DNA of 27,250 nucleotides from JAVBPR01 sp031549485 (GCA_031549485.1 JAVBPR010000002.1:1-27250); one strand, 5' to 3'; counted from the first letter of the stretch, positions 1 to 7,266 are shown. The notes: generated from the letters alone by a model not told the origin. Numbers and translations are program-made.

Positions 1-1
1 T

Positions 2-604
2 CATTCATATCCTTCTACAAGCGAGCGGGCAAAGCACAAGGTGCTCGAACTCGCGGCGCTTGCGGCGCGCTTTGCGGGGAAAATCAAAGTTTTCGTGGTT
101 TCCTTTACCGAGATTCAGGAGCAGATGCGCGGAAAAATACCGGAGGAGCTTTTTACAATAACTATGCGCCGCATTATGATGATGATCGCCGAAAAAATCG
201 CGGCGCAGACGGGTGCGCTATGTCTTGTCACCGGCGAAAGCCTCGCGCAGGTCGCAAGCCAGACAATGCAGGGGCTCGTATGCAGCGACGCGGCGGTTTC
301 GATTCCGGTTTTGCGGCCGCTTATCGGGCTTGATAAGGGCGAAATTGTCGCAAGGGCAAGGACATACGGCACGTTTGACAAGTCTATCGAGCCATATGAG
401 GATTGTTGCGCGGTATTTTCGCCGAAACACCCCGATACAAAGCCTAAAATAGAGTTTGTGCTGAAAGCGGAGGAAAAACTGCCGCTTTCCGAGCTAATCG
501 AAAAGGCGGTGGCGGAAAAAGAAGAATATTCCGCCGCATTTGATCGAAAAACGGGCATTATAATAAAGAGCGGCGGCGACGCAAAATTGACAATGGATAA
601 TTGA
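2..604 (+). CDS. thiI: tRNA 4-thiouridine synthase ThiI, C-terminal part (5' end outside window)
   Basis: ThiI adenylates uridine 8 of tRNA and passes sulfur from a cysteine desulfurase to make s4U; it also serves thiazole synthesis in some bacteria. The frame is open from base 2 and enters in the PP-loop ATPase domain just after the family's HSYP segment (HSYPSTSERAKHKV). Visible family motifs are QEQMRGKIPEE, the TGESLAQVASQT loop, RPLIGLDKGEI and the late EPYEDCCAVFSPKHP signature. The natural end of the family (about IIIKSGGD) is followed by a tail of 7 residues, AKLTMDN, encoded by a dispersed repeat that supplies the TGA stop. No C-terminal rhodanese domain is present, as is usual for Firmicute ThiI. 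The GTG at 41 is an internal codon, not the start. About 200 of the expected 390 or so residues are visible. Identity is nearly certain. Confidence 0.95.
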   Translation, partial: HSYPSTSERAKHKVLELAALAARFAGKIKVFVVSFTEIQEQMRGKIPEELFTITMRRIMMMIAEKIAAQTGALCLVTGESLAQVASQTMQGLVCSDAAVSIPVLRPLIGLDKGEIVARARTYGTFDKSIEPYEDCCAVFSPKHPDTKPKIEFVLKAEEKLPLSELIEKAVAEKEEYSAAFDRKTGIIIKSGGDAKLTMDN

Positions 605-640
605 CAATTGACAATTATGGAAGCCGGCTTCGCCGACATT
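585..640 (+). repeat. TTGACAATT-family repeat, copy 1, ending in a short hairpin
   Basis: Direct TTGACAAT units separated by ATGGATAA lead into TTATGGAAGCC and a small hairpin (CGGC-TTC-GCCG core, about 623-637). The same head-plus-hairpin arrangement occurs at 17026-17087 and 24092-24164. The repeat starts inside the last codons of thiI and provides its stop codon. A degenerate second half-copy follows at 647-687 (CAGTTATGG, then a GCCGGC-TTTT-GCCGGC stem). The hairpin could act as a weak terminator for thiI, but this copy lacks a long T-run. Confidence 0.75.
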
Positions 641-713
641 CGATTAGTTAACAGTTATGGTGCGCCGGCTTTTGCCGGCATTGATTAAAAGAAATGCGGG
701 ACATGGGGATAAA

Positions 714-806
714 GCATTGCGCGGAACCGGGGCGAATGGAATTCGCCAATACGGGCGGGATCTCCCGCCCGCAACGCCGCAAAAGCGGCGGGTTCCGCGA
801 GAATGC
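714..806 (+). repeat. Cloverleaf-like structured repeat, copy A
   Basis: Four nested stems can be drawn. The closing stem is 720-728 with 791-799, extended by GCATT 714-718 with AATGC 802-806. Inside it lie three hairpins: 731-737/741-747 (GGCGAAT/ATTCGCC), 752-759/764-771 (CGGGCGGG/CCCGCCCG) and 775-780/785-790 (CGCCGC/GCGGCG, loop AAAA). A homologous element at 17286-17363 folds the same way with compensated base changes. It is not a tRNA, because the arm sizes and invariant positions do not fit. The function is unknown; a structured RNA, a non-autonomous mobile element or a recombination site are possible. Confidence 0.7.
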
Positions 807-929
807 AAGCAGAATTTAGATTAATGGGTACGGCGTGTGCAGCGAAGATGGGAGCATGATTTGGAATTATGGGGACGGCGGGTTATAGAAACTTGTCCTC
901 TAAGTTTCGCTTTGCTAATTAAAACTTGC

Positions 930-1256
930 TTTCAAAGATTCGCCGTTTTTAAATATTTTCGCCAAGCAATTTTAAGAAGACGCCGTAGGCGGATTAAAAA
1001 AGTGCTTAACATTATTTGCTTCCTAAGAATTGCCGTTCTTAATATCTTCGCCAAGCAATTTTATGCAGACGCCGTAGGCGGATTAAAAATTGCTTTCAAA
1101 GATTTACCATTCCAAATATTTTCACCGAGAAATTTTAAACAGACGTCTTGGGCGGAACAAAAAAGTGCTTAGCATTATTTGCTTCCTAAGAATTGCCGTT
1201 CTTAATACTCTCGCCAAGCAAATTTAAGCACCCTCCGTAGGAGGAATAAAAGGAGG
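930..1256 (+). repeat. Imperfect tandem repeats, each ending in a GTA-loop mini-hairpin, abutting cinA
   Basis: Four units end in a small hairpin with a GTA-type loop: CGCC-GTA-GGCG at 981 and 1070, a degenerate CGTC-TTG-GGCG at 1144, and CTCC-GTA-GGAG at 1233. Hairpin starts are 89, 74 and 89 bp apart because two unit types alternate. One carries CTTTCAAAGATT. The other carries CCTAAGAATTGCCGTTCTTA, which is itself a TAAGAA/TTCTTA stem. All units share a TTCGCCAAGCAA-type core. The last unit runs directly into the GGAGG and ATG of cinA. The open frame through this stretch (837-1172) is repeat sequence and I do not call it a gene. Confidence 0.8.
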
Positions 1257-1263
1257 AATAAAA

Positions 1264-2502
1264 ATGGATGCTGAGATACTATGTGTCGGGACCGAGCTGT
1301 TGCTCGGCGACATTTTAAATACAAACGCGCAGTTTTTATCGCGCGAGCTTTCGAAAATAGGGGTAAATGTGTTTTTTCAAAGCGTTTGCGGTGATAATCC
1401 GAAGCGGCTCCGCGCCGCGCTGGATGTCGCTTTTTCGCGCGCCGACTGCGTTATAACAACCGGCGGTCTCGGCCCGACTTACGACGACCTAACAAAAGAG
1501 ACGATAGCCGAAATCATGGGTGCCCCGCTTGTGCGAAACGCGGAGAGCGAGGAAGCAATGACGCGCTTTTTTGCGCGGATCGGCAGAGAGATGACCGAAA
1601 ATAATTTAAAACAGGCGGATATTCCGGAGGGCGCGGTTGTCATGCAAAATCGCAACGGAACAGCGCCGGGCTGTATTCTTGAGAAAAACGGGAAAATCGT
1701 TATCATGCTACCCGGACCGCCGCGCGAAATGCAGCCGATGTTTCTTGAATGCGCCGCTCCGTTTTTGAAAGAAAAGACCGGAAAGGCTATTGTTTCAGCT
1801 AATATCCGGCTCTACGGAATCGGAGAGAGCGCGGCGGAGCATCGCCTCACGTCGCTAATGCGCGAGAGCAAAAATCCTTCGGTTGCACCCTATGCCAAAG
1901 AGGGAGAGGTGCTTATTCGTGTTACCGCGATGGCCGAAAACGAGGAAGAGGCGCGAAAACTTATTGCAGCTCCGGTTGAAAAAATAAAGTCCGAATTTTC
2001 CGAATATTGCTACGGTATCGATAAAGACAGCCTTTGGCAGGTCGTTTTTGAGCGGCTTTCCGAAAGAGGATTGAAAGTCGCCTCGGCCGAAAGCTGCACA
2101 GGCGGGCTTTTTTCCGAGCTCCTTACCTCGCTTCCGGGCTCGAGCGCGGTTTTTGACGGCGGGGTTGTCACCTATAGCAACGAGATGAAGGAAAAACTTA
2201 TCGGCGTTTGCCGCGAAACGCTTGAAAATTTCGGCGCGGTAAGCCCAGAAACCGCAAAAGAAATGGCGGAGGGCGTTCTCGCTCTTTGCGGCGCCGATGT
2301 CGGCATAGGAATTACGGGCATAGCGGGCCCGGGCGGAGGCACTTCCGAAAAGCCGGTCGGCAGAGTTTATGTCGCTTGTGCCTATAACGGCAAAACCGAG
2401 GTGCGCCAGCTCGATATAGGGCGCGGCGGAAATGAGCGCGAAATGGTCAGAAAATTTTCGGTTCTCGCCGCATTTGATATGATTAGGAAAATGATAGGAT
2501 AA
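1264..2502 (+). CDS. cinA: CinA-family protein (COG1058 domain + NMN amidohydrolase domain)
   Basis: The protein has 412 aa, the usual family length. The N-terminal half is the MoCF-like COG1058 domain, with GTELLLGDILNTNAQF near the start, TTGGLGPTYDDLT around residue 75 and LPGPPREM around 150; in characterised members it acts as an ADP-ribose pyrophosphatase. The C-terminal half is the PncC/NMN amidohydrolase domain, with AESCTGG around residue 276 and GIAGPGGGT around 354, which returns nicotinamide mononucleotide to nicotinic acid mononucleotide in NAD recycling. The name comes from competence-linked pneumococcal CinA; nothing here shows competence linkage. The ATG is preceded by GGAGGAATAAAAA, a good ribosome binding site identical in form to that of tsaD and continuous with the upstream repeat array. 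A role in NAD salvage is inferred from the family. Confidence 0.95.
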   Translation: MDAEILCVGTELLLGDILNTNAQFLSRELSKIGVNVFFQSVCGDNPKRLRAALDVAFSRADCVITTGGLGPTYDDLTKETIAEIMGAPLVRNAESEEAMTRFFARIGREMTENNLKQADIPEGAVVMQNRNGTAPGCILEKNGKIVIMLPGPPREMQPMFLECAAPFLKEKTGKAIVSANIRLYGIGESAAEHRLTSLMRESKNPSVAPYAKEGEVLIRVTAMAENEEEARKLIAAPVEKIKSEFSEYCYGIDKDSLWQVVFERLSERGLKVASAESCTGGLFSELLTSLPGSSAVFDGGVVTYSNEMKEKLIGVCRETLENFGAVSPETAKEMAEGVLALCGADVGIGITGIAGPGGGTSEKPVGRVYVACAYNGKTEVRQLDIGRGGNEREMVRKFSVLAAFDMIRKMIG

Positions 2503-2548
2503 ACGCTTATAAAAGTTATGTCGCTTACGTTAAGCCGGGGAGGTTAAA

Positions 2549-2986
2549 ATGGAAATCAGAGAAGCAAATAAGCGGGATTTAGAGCAGCTACTTTTGCTAT
2601 ATACGCAGCTGCACGGGAACGCGTTGCCGGACTTTGATAAAAATCTTGAAAGTCTGTGGCAAGAGATTTTAGAAGATAAAAACCATCATATTATAGTTGC
2701 ATGTGAAGACGGAAAGATTATTTCTTCCTGCGTTTTGATAGTCGTTCCGAATTTGACGCAAAACCAGCGGCCGTACGCGCTAATTGAAAATGTTGTCACC
2801 GATGAAAAATACCGAAAACAAGGGTATGCCACAAAGGTTTTGAATTTTGCGAGAGATATAGCGCAGGAAAACCGCTGTTATAAAATTATGCTTATGACAA
2901 GCGCAAAGGATGAAGATACATTGAACTTTTATATAAAAGCCGGATATAACAAAGACGACAAAACGGCGTTTATCCAGTGGCTATAA
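2549..2986 (+). CDS. GNAT-family N-acetyltransferase
   Basis: This 145-aa single-domain protein has the GNAT fold signature. The strand IENVVTDEKYRKQGYATKVL contains the acetyl-CoA pyrophosphate-binding RKQGYAT loop, and the late LNFYIKAGYNKDD segment is the usual final helix-strand of small GNATs. It would transfer an acetyl group to an amine; the substrate cannot be read from sequence. The start ATG follows GGGGAGGTTAAA. It lies 46 bp after cinA in the same direction and may be cotranscribed. A strong hairpin with T-run follows at 3002-3036. The gene is more AT-rich than cinA. Confidence 0.85.
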   Translation: MEIREANKRDLEQLLLLYTQLHGNALPDFDKNLESLWQEILEDKNHHIIVACEDGKIISSCVLIVVPNLTQNQRPYALIENVVTDEKYRKQGYATKVLNFARDIAQENRCYKIMLMTSAKDEDTLNFYIKAGYNKDDKTAFIQWL

Positions 2987-3001
2987 TAAGCGTACATATT
3001 A

Positions 3002-3036
3002 AAAAGCCCTTTCGCATTAATGCAAAAGGGCTTTTT
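3002..3036. terminator. Bidirectional Rho-independent terminator between convergent genes
   Basis: AAAAGCCCTTT (3002-3012) pairs with AAAGGGCTTTT (3025-3035), with a GCAT/ATGC extension inside. There are T-runs on both strands. It sits between the GNAT gene (+) and the membrane protein gene (-), so it can end both transcripts. Confidence 0.9.
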
Positions 3037-3059
3037 TGTGATAAAAGAGAATATATTTT

Positions 3060-3437
3060 TTAGGTTTCGAGTGTCGGCGGTGTTGCTTTCAAGGCCTTGG
3101 AAAGCTGTGCGTAGCCCACAAAGCTGAGAACAATAGACGGCACAACAAAAAGCGCGTACATAAAAAACAGAACTGCGCCGACGCTGTAAAGAATTCCGCA
3201 GGTAAGAGCAAAGCCCTTTTTCTGCAAAAAAGCCGCGAGAACATTGAAAATCGCCGCGATGCCGACGCAAATCATATGCGGCGTTACAAGCGCGGTAGCG
3301 ATAAATCCGGCCGCCGCGTCGCTTCCCGACTCTGCCGAGCCCATTGCGCCGGTGAAATACGCGATTAGATAGATGGTGTAAGCAACGCCTAAAATCGCTG
3401 AAATGAGCAGCACGACATTTACTTTTTTCTTTTTCAT
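3060..3437 (-). CDS. Small four-helix membrane protein of unknown function
   Basis: The product is 125 aa and begins MKKKKVN. It shows about four hydrophobic segments: VVLLISAILGVAYTIYLIAYF (interrupted by Gly), a FIATALV...CVGIAAIFNVLAAF pair, and CGILYSVGAVLFFMYALFV followed by PSIVLSFVGY. A short positively charged loop (QKKG) lies in the middle. The start ATG is preceded by AAAGGGAGATAATTT. I recognise no characterised family. It lies 79 bp downstream of the kinase gene on the same strand and may share its transcript, so a membrane role linked to the kinase is possible but unproven. Confidence 0.75.
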   Translation of the reverse strand: MKKKKVNVVLLISAILGVAYTIYLIAYFTGAMGSAESGSDAAAGFIATALVTPHMICVGIAAIFNVLAAFLQKKGFALTCGILYSVGAVLFFMYALFVVPSIVLSFVGYAQLSKALKATPPTLET

Positions 3438-3516
3438 AAATTATCTCCCTTTTGCTTATTTAAAGTATTATTTATAATTTATGAATATAAAATACCACCG
3501 CGACGAAAATTATTCA

Positions 3517-4728
3517 TTAGCCGCCAGCTAAATTTTTTGCGAGCAAATACGCTTCGCTGTGATAATTTGATATAAATGCGATGATTTGCGAGCTGATGAA
3601 AATCCAAGCAAGCAAGACAAGGATTTTTTTGAGAACGCGGCGGGTTTTGAAAAATTTTATCCTGCCGTCGATATTGAAAAAGTTGAATCCCAAAGCATAT
3701 GTAGGGAAAATCATCAAAGCAAAAATCAAAAAATCAACTATAAAGGTCAAAATATCATCGGCGCGGCCGAAGCCGCTTGGCTCGGTCAAGTTGGTAACCA
3801 TAATTACAATGAAGAAAAGCAAGAAGAAGCCATGAACAGGCAACAAGGCGATTTTTGCGACTTTCGGCAGGCGGCAATATTTCGGGAAAAAGTTACTGCC
3901 ATTTGCCTGAGGCGGGAAATTTTCTTTCGACGGCGCGCGCTTTTTCGGTTCCGGCGCAGGCAGCGGAGGGGCCGCCGCATAAAGGTCATAAAGCATCGCT
4001 CCGACAGAAGGATATCTTTTTTCGGGATCGAATCGCGTCGCCTTATAAATAATTTGATAAAGCGGCTCGGAAATGTTAAGTTCTTTAAATTCCATCGGCC
4101 TGCCGCGCTCCGGTATGCTGCCAGAAAGCATATGAAGAAGAGTTTTGCCGATTCCGAAGATATCGGAACGGACGTCGGTCTGCCGAAATCCGAACTGCTC
4201 CGGCGGGGCGTAGCCTATCGTGCCGACATATACAGTGTCTTTTGTCTGCTTGCTTTTATATTCGCGGGAAGCTCCGAAATCGATAAGTTTTATATTAAGC
4301 GCATCGTCGCAAATAATATTGTCCGGCTTGATATCGCGGTGCAAAATCGGCGGTGTGCGGCGATGGAGATATTCGCATACGCCGCAAAGCGAAATGGTGA
4401 TTTTAACGGCATCGGCCTCGGACATTTTGCCCGACTTTTCGATAAGCTCGGAGAGTTTTGTCCCTCTGACGAACTCCTCTATCAAAACTTTTTGCCCCGA
4501 AAGCTCGTATTGGTCATAAACTTTCGGCAAATATGGATGAGAGAGCTTTTCGAGGATATCCCCCTCGCTACTTTCGAGGTCGCGAGGAAAGTATTTCCGG
4601 ATAAAAATTTCGCCGCTTTTTGACCGCACTTTTTCGGTGCGGCTTTTTTCGGATTCTTTTATTACTTCAATAAGCTCGTATTCATCGTCTTTTTCGATAT
4701 TTTCAAGATGGGTTGCAAGCCGCTCCAT
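3517..4728 (-). CDS. Membrane-anchored Hanks-type serine/threonine protein kinase
   Basis: The protein has 403 aa. Kinase motifs in order: candidate VAIK-type lysine K45 (IFIRKYF), catalytic loop HRDIKPDN at 130-137, DFG at 150-152, APPE at 174-177, and DVRSDIFGIGKTL for subdomain IX. The normal glycine-rich loop is missing: the matching stretch near 21-33 (EVIKESEKSRT) has no GxGxxG, although the catalytic residues are intact. After a Pro/Lys-rich linker (about 252-285) come three hydrophobic helices (about 291-312, 327-347, 368-390), so the kinase faces the cytoplasm. There are no PASTA repeats, so it is not PrkC. The start ATG has GGAGAGCGAAAA upstream. The gene follows the HTH gene by 26 bp, suggesting a transcriptional pair whose regulator may be a substrate or partner. 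Confidence 0.9.
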   Translation of the reverse strand: MERLATHLENIEKDDEYELIEVIKESEKSRTEKVRSKSGEIFIRKYFPRDLESSEGDILEKLSHPYLPKVYDQYELSGQKVLIEEFVRGTKLSELIEKSGKMSEADAVKITISLCGVCEYLHRRTPPILHRDIKPDNIICDDALNIKLIDFGASREYKSKQTKDTVYVGTIGYAPPEQFGFRQTDVRSDIFGIGKTLLHMLSGSIPERGRPMEFKELNISEPLYQIIYKATRFDPEKRYPSVGAMLYDLYAAAPPLPAPEPKKRAPSKENFPPQANGSNFFPKYCRLPKVAKIALLPVHGFFLLFFIVIMVTNLTEPSGFGRADDILTFIVDFLIFALMIFPTYALGFNFFNIDGRIKFFKTRRVLKKILVLLAWIFISSQIIAFISNYHSEAYLLAKNLAGG

Positions 4729-4754
4729 TTTTCGCTCTCCTTAAAACGGATAAA

Positions 4755-5183
4755 TCATTCTTCGCAAATTGTTGGCTCGTTAAAAGAAAAAAGCGTTTCC
4801 TCGGTTTGCGCAAGCGACATATTTTCGGATATGCAATAAATTATTATTGCGTCGCGCCTGTTTTTGCAGTAGAGCTCGCCTGAGCCCGCGATTTTCAGCA
4901 GGCGCTGCGTTTCGCGGAGCGAGAGCCCCATCGCGAAAGCAAGCTGAACAAGTTTGTATTTAGACGCGCCGCGGCTTCCCGCAAAAAGCTGGTAGGCAAA
5001 GGTTTGGTTGAGATGTGAATCTTTTATTACATCGCTTTTTTGAAGATTCTTGCTTTTTATCATGCTATTTAAAAACTCCGACAGGGATTCCTCGCCGTAT
5101 GGGTATTCGCTTGCGATAAAATCAGGGAAAGAATTAGTAAAAAGCAGCTCGTTTAAAAGTTCTTCGGTAAGTTTTTCCGCCAC
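4755..5183 (-). CDS. HTH-type (XRE-like) protein paired with the kinase
   Basis: The likely product is 142 aa, starting at the GTG whose first base is 5183 (MAEKLTEELLNELL). AAAGGAGA lies about seven bases before it, while the in-frame ATG ten codons upstream (first base 5213) has no ribosome binding site. The central part has the helical spacing of a lambda-repressor-like HTH: SDVIKDSHLNQTFAYQLFAG, SRGASKYKLVQLAFAMGLS and LRETQRLLKIAGSGELY. The N-terminal 35 residues are acidic and leucine-rich, and the last 30 (IIYCISENMSLAQTEETLF) form another helical pair. It probably binds DNA, or serves as an adaptor, and precedes the kinase gene by 26 bp. I cannot name a characterised orthologue. Confidence 0.75.
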   Translation of the reverse strand: MAEKLTEELLNELLFTNSFPDFIASEYPYGEESLSEFLNSMIKSKNLQKSDVIKDSHLNQTFAYQLFAGSRGASKYKLVQLAFAMGLSLRETQRLLKIAGSGELYCKNRRDAIIIYCISENMSLAQTEETLFSFNEPTICEE

Positions 5184-5218
5184 AAAAGCATCTCCTTTTA
5201 TTTTTAAAGTCATACCGC

Positions 5219-5251
5219 AAAAAATAAAACCGCCGAAAAAGCAGTTTTATT
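5219..5251 (-). terminator. Rho-independent terminator after yebC
   Basis: On the minus strand AATAAAACTGC (5251-5241) pairs with GCGGTTTTATT (5233-5223), allowing one G-U pair, with a seven-base loop and a following TTTT. It lies between yebC and the HTH-kinase pair, so that pair probably has its own promoter or depends on read-through. Confidence 0.65.
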
Positions 5252-5260
5252 TATTTTTTG

Positions 5261-5983
5261 CTATTCCTCCAGGAGGTTGTGCCAAACATTTTGAACATCG
5301 TCGTTGTCGTCAAGCATATCCATAAGCCGCTCGAATTTTATTTTATCCTCTTCGGCTTCGATTTTCACATAGGTCGCGGGAACGCGCTGGGCGTCCGCGC
5401 TTTCGAATTCGTATCCCTTGGCGCTAAGCGCTTCTTTAATGTCCGAAAGCTCGGCGGGATCGACAAAAATTTCGATATATTCGCTGTCGTCGGTCACGTC
5501 GGCGGCGCCAGCTTCGAGAGCGTCCATCATAACCGCGTCGGGATCTTTTCCCTCGGCCGAGATGACGATAATTCCCTTTTCGGCGAACATCCAGGAAACC
5601 GAGCCCGAAGTTCCAAGGTTTCCGCCGAATTTATCAAAATAATGACGCATTTCGCCGGCTGTCCGGTTGCGGTTATCGGTGAGCGTTTCGACAATTACCG
5701 CCGTTCCGCAGGGACCGTAGCCCTCATAGGTTATCGACTCGTAATCCGCTTCGTTTCCGCCCTGCGCCTTTTTTATTACCCTGTCAATATTATCGTTTGG
5801 CACGTTATTTTGCTTTGCTTTTGTGATAAGGTCGCGCAGCTTTCCGTTGATGGTGGGATCGCCGCCGCCCGATTTAACCGCCATCGTTATTTCGCGTCCG
5901 ATTTTTGTGAAAATCTTCGCTTTTTGCGCGTCGGTTTTTTCTTTTTTGTGTTTGATGTTGCTCCATTTTGAATGGCCGGACAT
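5261..5983 (-). CDS. yebC: YebC/PmpR (TACO1) family protein
   Basis: The product is 240 aa, the usual family length, and opens with the diagnostic MSGHSKWSNIKHKKEK followed by DAQKAKIFTKIGREI. Further signatures are GGGDPTINGKLRDLI, NVPNDNIDRVIKKAQGG, YEGYGPCGTAVIVETLTDN and GTSGSVSWMFAEKG. YebC-family proteins were named as DNA-binding regulators, but more recent work ties them to relief of ribosome stalling, especially at proline-rich stretches. The start ATG has AAGGCGAGGTAAAAC upstream. It lies 22 bp after the SIS gene and probably shares its promoter. Confidence 0.95.
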   Translation of the reverse strand: MSGHSKWSNIKHKKEKTDAQKAKIFTKIGREITMAVKSGGGDPTINGKLRDLITKAKQNNVPNDNIDRVIKKAQGGNEADYESITYEGYGPCGTAVIVETLTDNRNRTAGEMRHYFDKFGGNLGTSGSVSWMFAEKGIIVISAEGKDPDAVMMDALEAGAADVTDDSEYIEIFVDPAELSDIKEALSAKGYEFESADAQRVPATYVKIEAEEDKIKFERLMDMLDDNDDVQNVWHNLLEE

Positions 5984-6005
5984 GTTTTACCTCGCCTTAA
6001 AAATT

Positions 6006-6599
6006 TTATTTGTTGAGCCGCTCGCCCACCGCGCCACCGGGATGAATGGTGGCAAAAGCCGCGCCGTCGTAATCGGTTTCGACCAAAACTGCCATCCAGA
6101 GGGCGTCGAGAAGCCCGACCGTTACGGCAAAGCTTGTTGTGCCCATATTATTTGAAGGATCGGCTTCTTTTTCGATTTCCATATTGAGAACGATGTCGGA
6201 TTTCTCCGCCATCGGGCTTGAAAGATTTTCGGTAACGGTGATAATTATTGCGCCGTTTTTGCGGGCTATATCCATAATTGGGAGAAGCTCACCTGTTTTG
6301 CCGCCGCGCGAGACGAAAAGCGCGACGTCGCCTTTTTCGATAACGCCAGAGCCGCCGTGGACAGCCTCGGCGGGGGAGAGAAAAATCCCGGGACGGTAAA
6401 TGCAGCTCATGCCATGGGCGAAATGTTTCGCCGCTATGCCCGAATGGCCGCAGGCGCAGGTAATTATTTTGCCGCATTTTGAAATTGCGTCGACCGCTTT
6501 TTCAAAAGCGGATTTGTCGATATAGTCGGCGATTTTTGTCATCTGCCTGCCGTAAAGGGCGAAGGTGTCAAGCGCGATATTCAAGCTTTCTTTTTTCAT
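6006..6599 (-). CDS. SIS-domain sugar isomerase (KdsD/GutQ-like, no CBS domains)
   Basis: The 197-aa protein consists of one sugar-isomerase (SIS) domain. The phosphosugar-binding CGHSGIAAKHFAHG, the SRGGKTGELLP Ser/Gly loop and the terminal HPGGAVGERL are typical of arabinose-5-phosphate isomerases. Full-length KdsD and KpsF carry two CBS domains after this point, and here the protein ends, so the substrate is uncertain; 6-phospho-3-hexuloisomerase or a sedoheptulose-type isomerase are alternatives. The start ATG has a weak AGGTGATA upstream. It is the first gene of a minus-strand run with yebC and has a recognisable promoter (6627-6655). Confidence 0.85.
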   Translation of the reverse strand: MKKESLNIALDTFALYGRQMTKIADYIDKSAFEKAVDAISKCGKIITCACGHSGIAAKHFAHGMSCIYRPGIFLSPAEAVHGGSGVIEKGDVALFVSRGGKTGELLPIMDIARKNGAIIITVTENLSSPMAEKSDIVLNMEIEKEADPSNNMGTTSFAVTVGLLDALWMAVLVETDYDGAAFATIHPGGAVGERLNK

Positions 6600-6626
6600 A
6601 TTATCACCTGTAATTATTTTCTTATT

Positions 6627-6655
6627 ATCGTAACATATTTGAATTTTAAAGGCAA
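6627..6655 (-). promoter_or_regulatory. Sigma-A-type promoter of the SIS-yebC unit
   Basis: Read on the minus strand: -35 TTGCCT (6655-6650), a 17-base spacer, and -10 TACGAT (6632-6627). A TG lies one base before the -10, making it extended. The start codon lies 28 bases further on. Confidence 0.55.
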
Positions 6656-6683
6656 TAAAAGAGCTTTTTTAACTTTAGAAATA

Positions 6684-6712
6684 TAGACAAAAAAAATGCC
6701 GCGTGATATTAT
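6684..6712 (+). promoter_or_regulatory. Extended -10 promoter of the first yjbQ gene
   Basis: TAGACA (6684-6689), a 17-base spacer, then TATTAT (6707-6712) with TGA immediately before it. This gives 5/6 matches in each hexamer plus the TGn extension. It diverges from the SIS promoter, and the predicted start near 6719 leaves a leader of about 47 bases. Confidence 0.7.
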
Positions 6713-6765
6713 TTTGTAAGAAGTATTTTAAATAAAAAAATTAACATATTTTGGGAGGATTTAAA

Positions 6766-7266
6766 ATGGCAGTTTATCACGGAAACATCGAGCTCCAATC
6801 GCACGACCATCGCCCGACATTTCATAATGTCACCGAAGAGGTCAAAAAAATCGTTGCGGAAAGCGGAATTAAAAACGGCATCGTTGTAGCTTATTCGCAT
6901 CACACAACCTGCTCGGTCATGACGCAGGAATGCTCGCACGACACGAATTACTGGGAGAGAGAATATCTTCAGCAGGATCTCAACAACATCATGGAAAAAT
7001 TCATCCCGACCTGCCGCTATGAAGGCCAGTACCTCCATCCGGGTCCTAAACATATAGATTTCGCGCTTTCCTGTCCGGACGAAGTTGCGGCGGGCAGCCT
7101 TAATACCGACGCTCATCTTCGCTCTGTTTTCTTTGGCAGAAGCGAGAGCATCGTGCTTCTCGACGGCAAGGTTTCGCTTGGTCAGTTCGGCTATATTTAT
7201 TTTATCGACTGGGATCAGGTTCGCGAGAGAAAAAGAGTTTGCGAAGTTATGGTTATCGGCGAATAA
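6766..7266 (+). CDS. YjbQ/UPF0047 family protein, longer paralogue
   Basis: The product is 166 aa from the ATG at 6766; the in-frame TTG at 6751 is part of the ribosome binding site (TTGGGAGGA). Family landmarks are the VTEEVKKIVAESGIKNGIV helix-strand, the SHHTTCSVMTQE histidine cluster (about 42-53) and the late NTDAHLRSVFFGRSESIVL and DGKVSLGQFGYIYFIDWD strands. E. coli YjbQ has been reported to have thiamine-phosphate-synthase activity, but the physiological function of the family is not settled. Compared with the paralogue downstream it carries an insertion of about 25 residues (around 75-105, including CRYEGQYLHPGPKHID), which adds Cys and His residues near the putative active site. Confidence 0.85.
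   Translation: MAVYHGNIELQSHDHRPTFHNVTEEVKKIVAESGIKNGIVVAYSHHTTCSVMTQECSHDTNYWEREYLQQDLNNIMEKFIPTCRYEGQYLHPGPKHIDFALSCPDEVAAGSLNTDAHLRSVFFGRSESIVLLDGKVSLGQFGYIYFIDWDQVRERKRVCEVMVIGE

Noticed and set aside
585..625. Promoters in the TTGACA-containing repeats
   Set aside because: TTGACA recurs because the repeat unit is TTGACAATT; no -10 hexamer at 16-18 bp is found in a position to serve a downstream gene.
714..806. tRNA gene
   Set aside because: The four-stem fold lacks tRNA arm lengths, the TTCRANY arm signature and an anticodon loop; the two copies share structure but not tRNA invariants.
837..1172. 111-codon open frame upstream of cinA
   Set aside because: It translates the tandem repeats (repeating FKYFRQ/IFAKQF-type peptides), has no ribosome binding site and no domain.
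3586..4623. 345-codon open frame on the plus strand opposite the kinase gene
   Set aside because: The minus strand carries an unmistakable kinase with HRDIKPDN, DFG and APPE; the plus frame is its shadow, without a start signal or a known fold.
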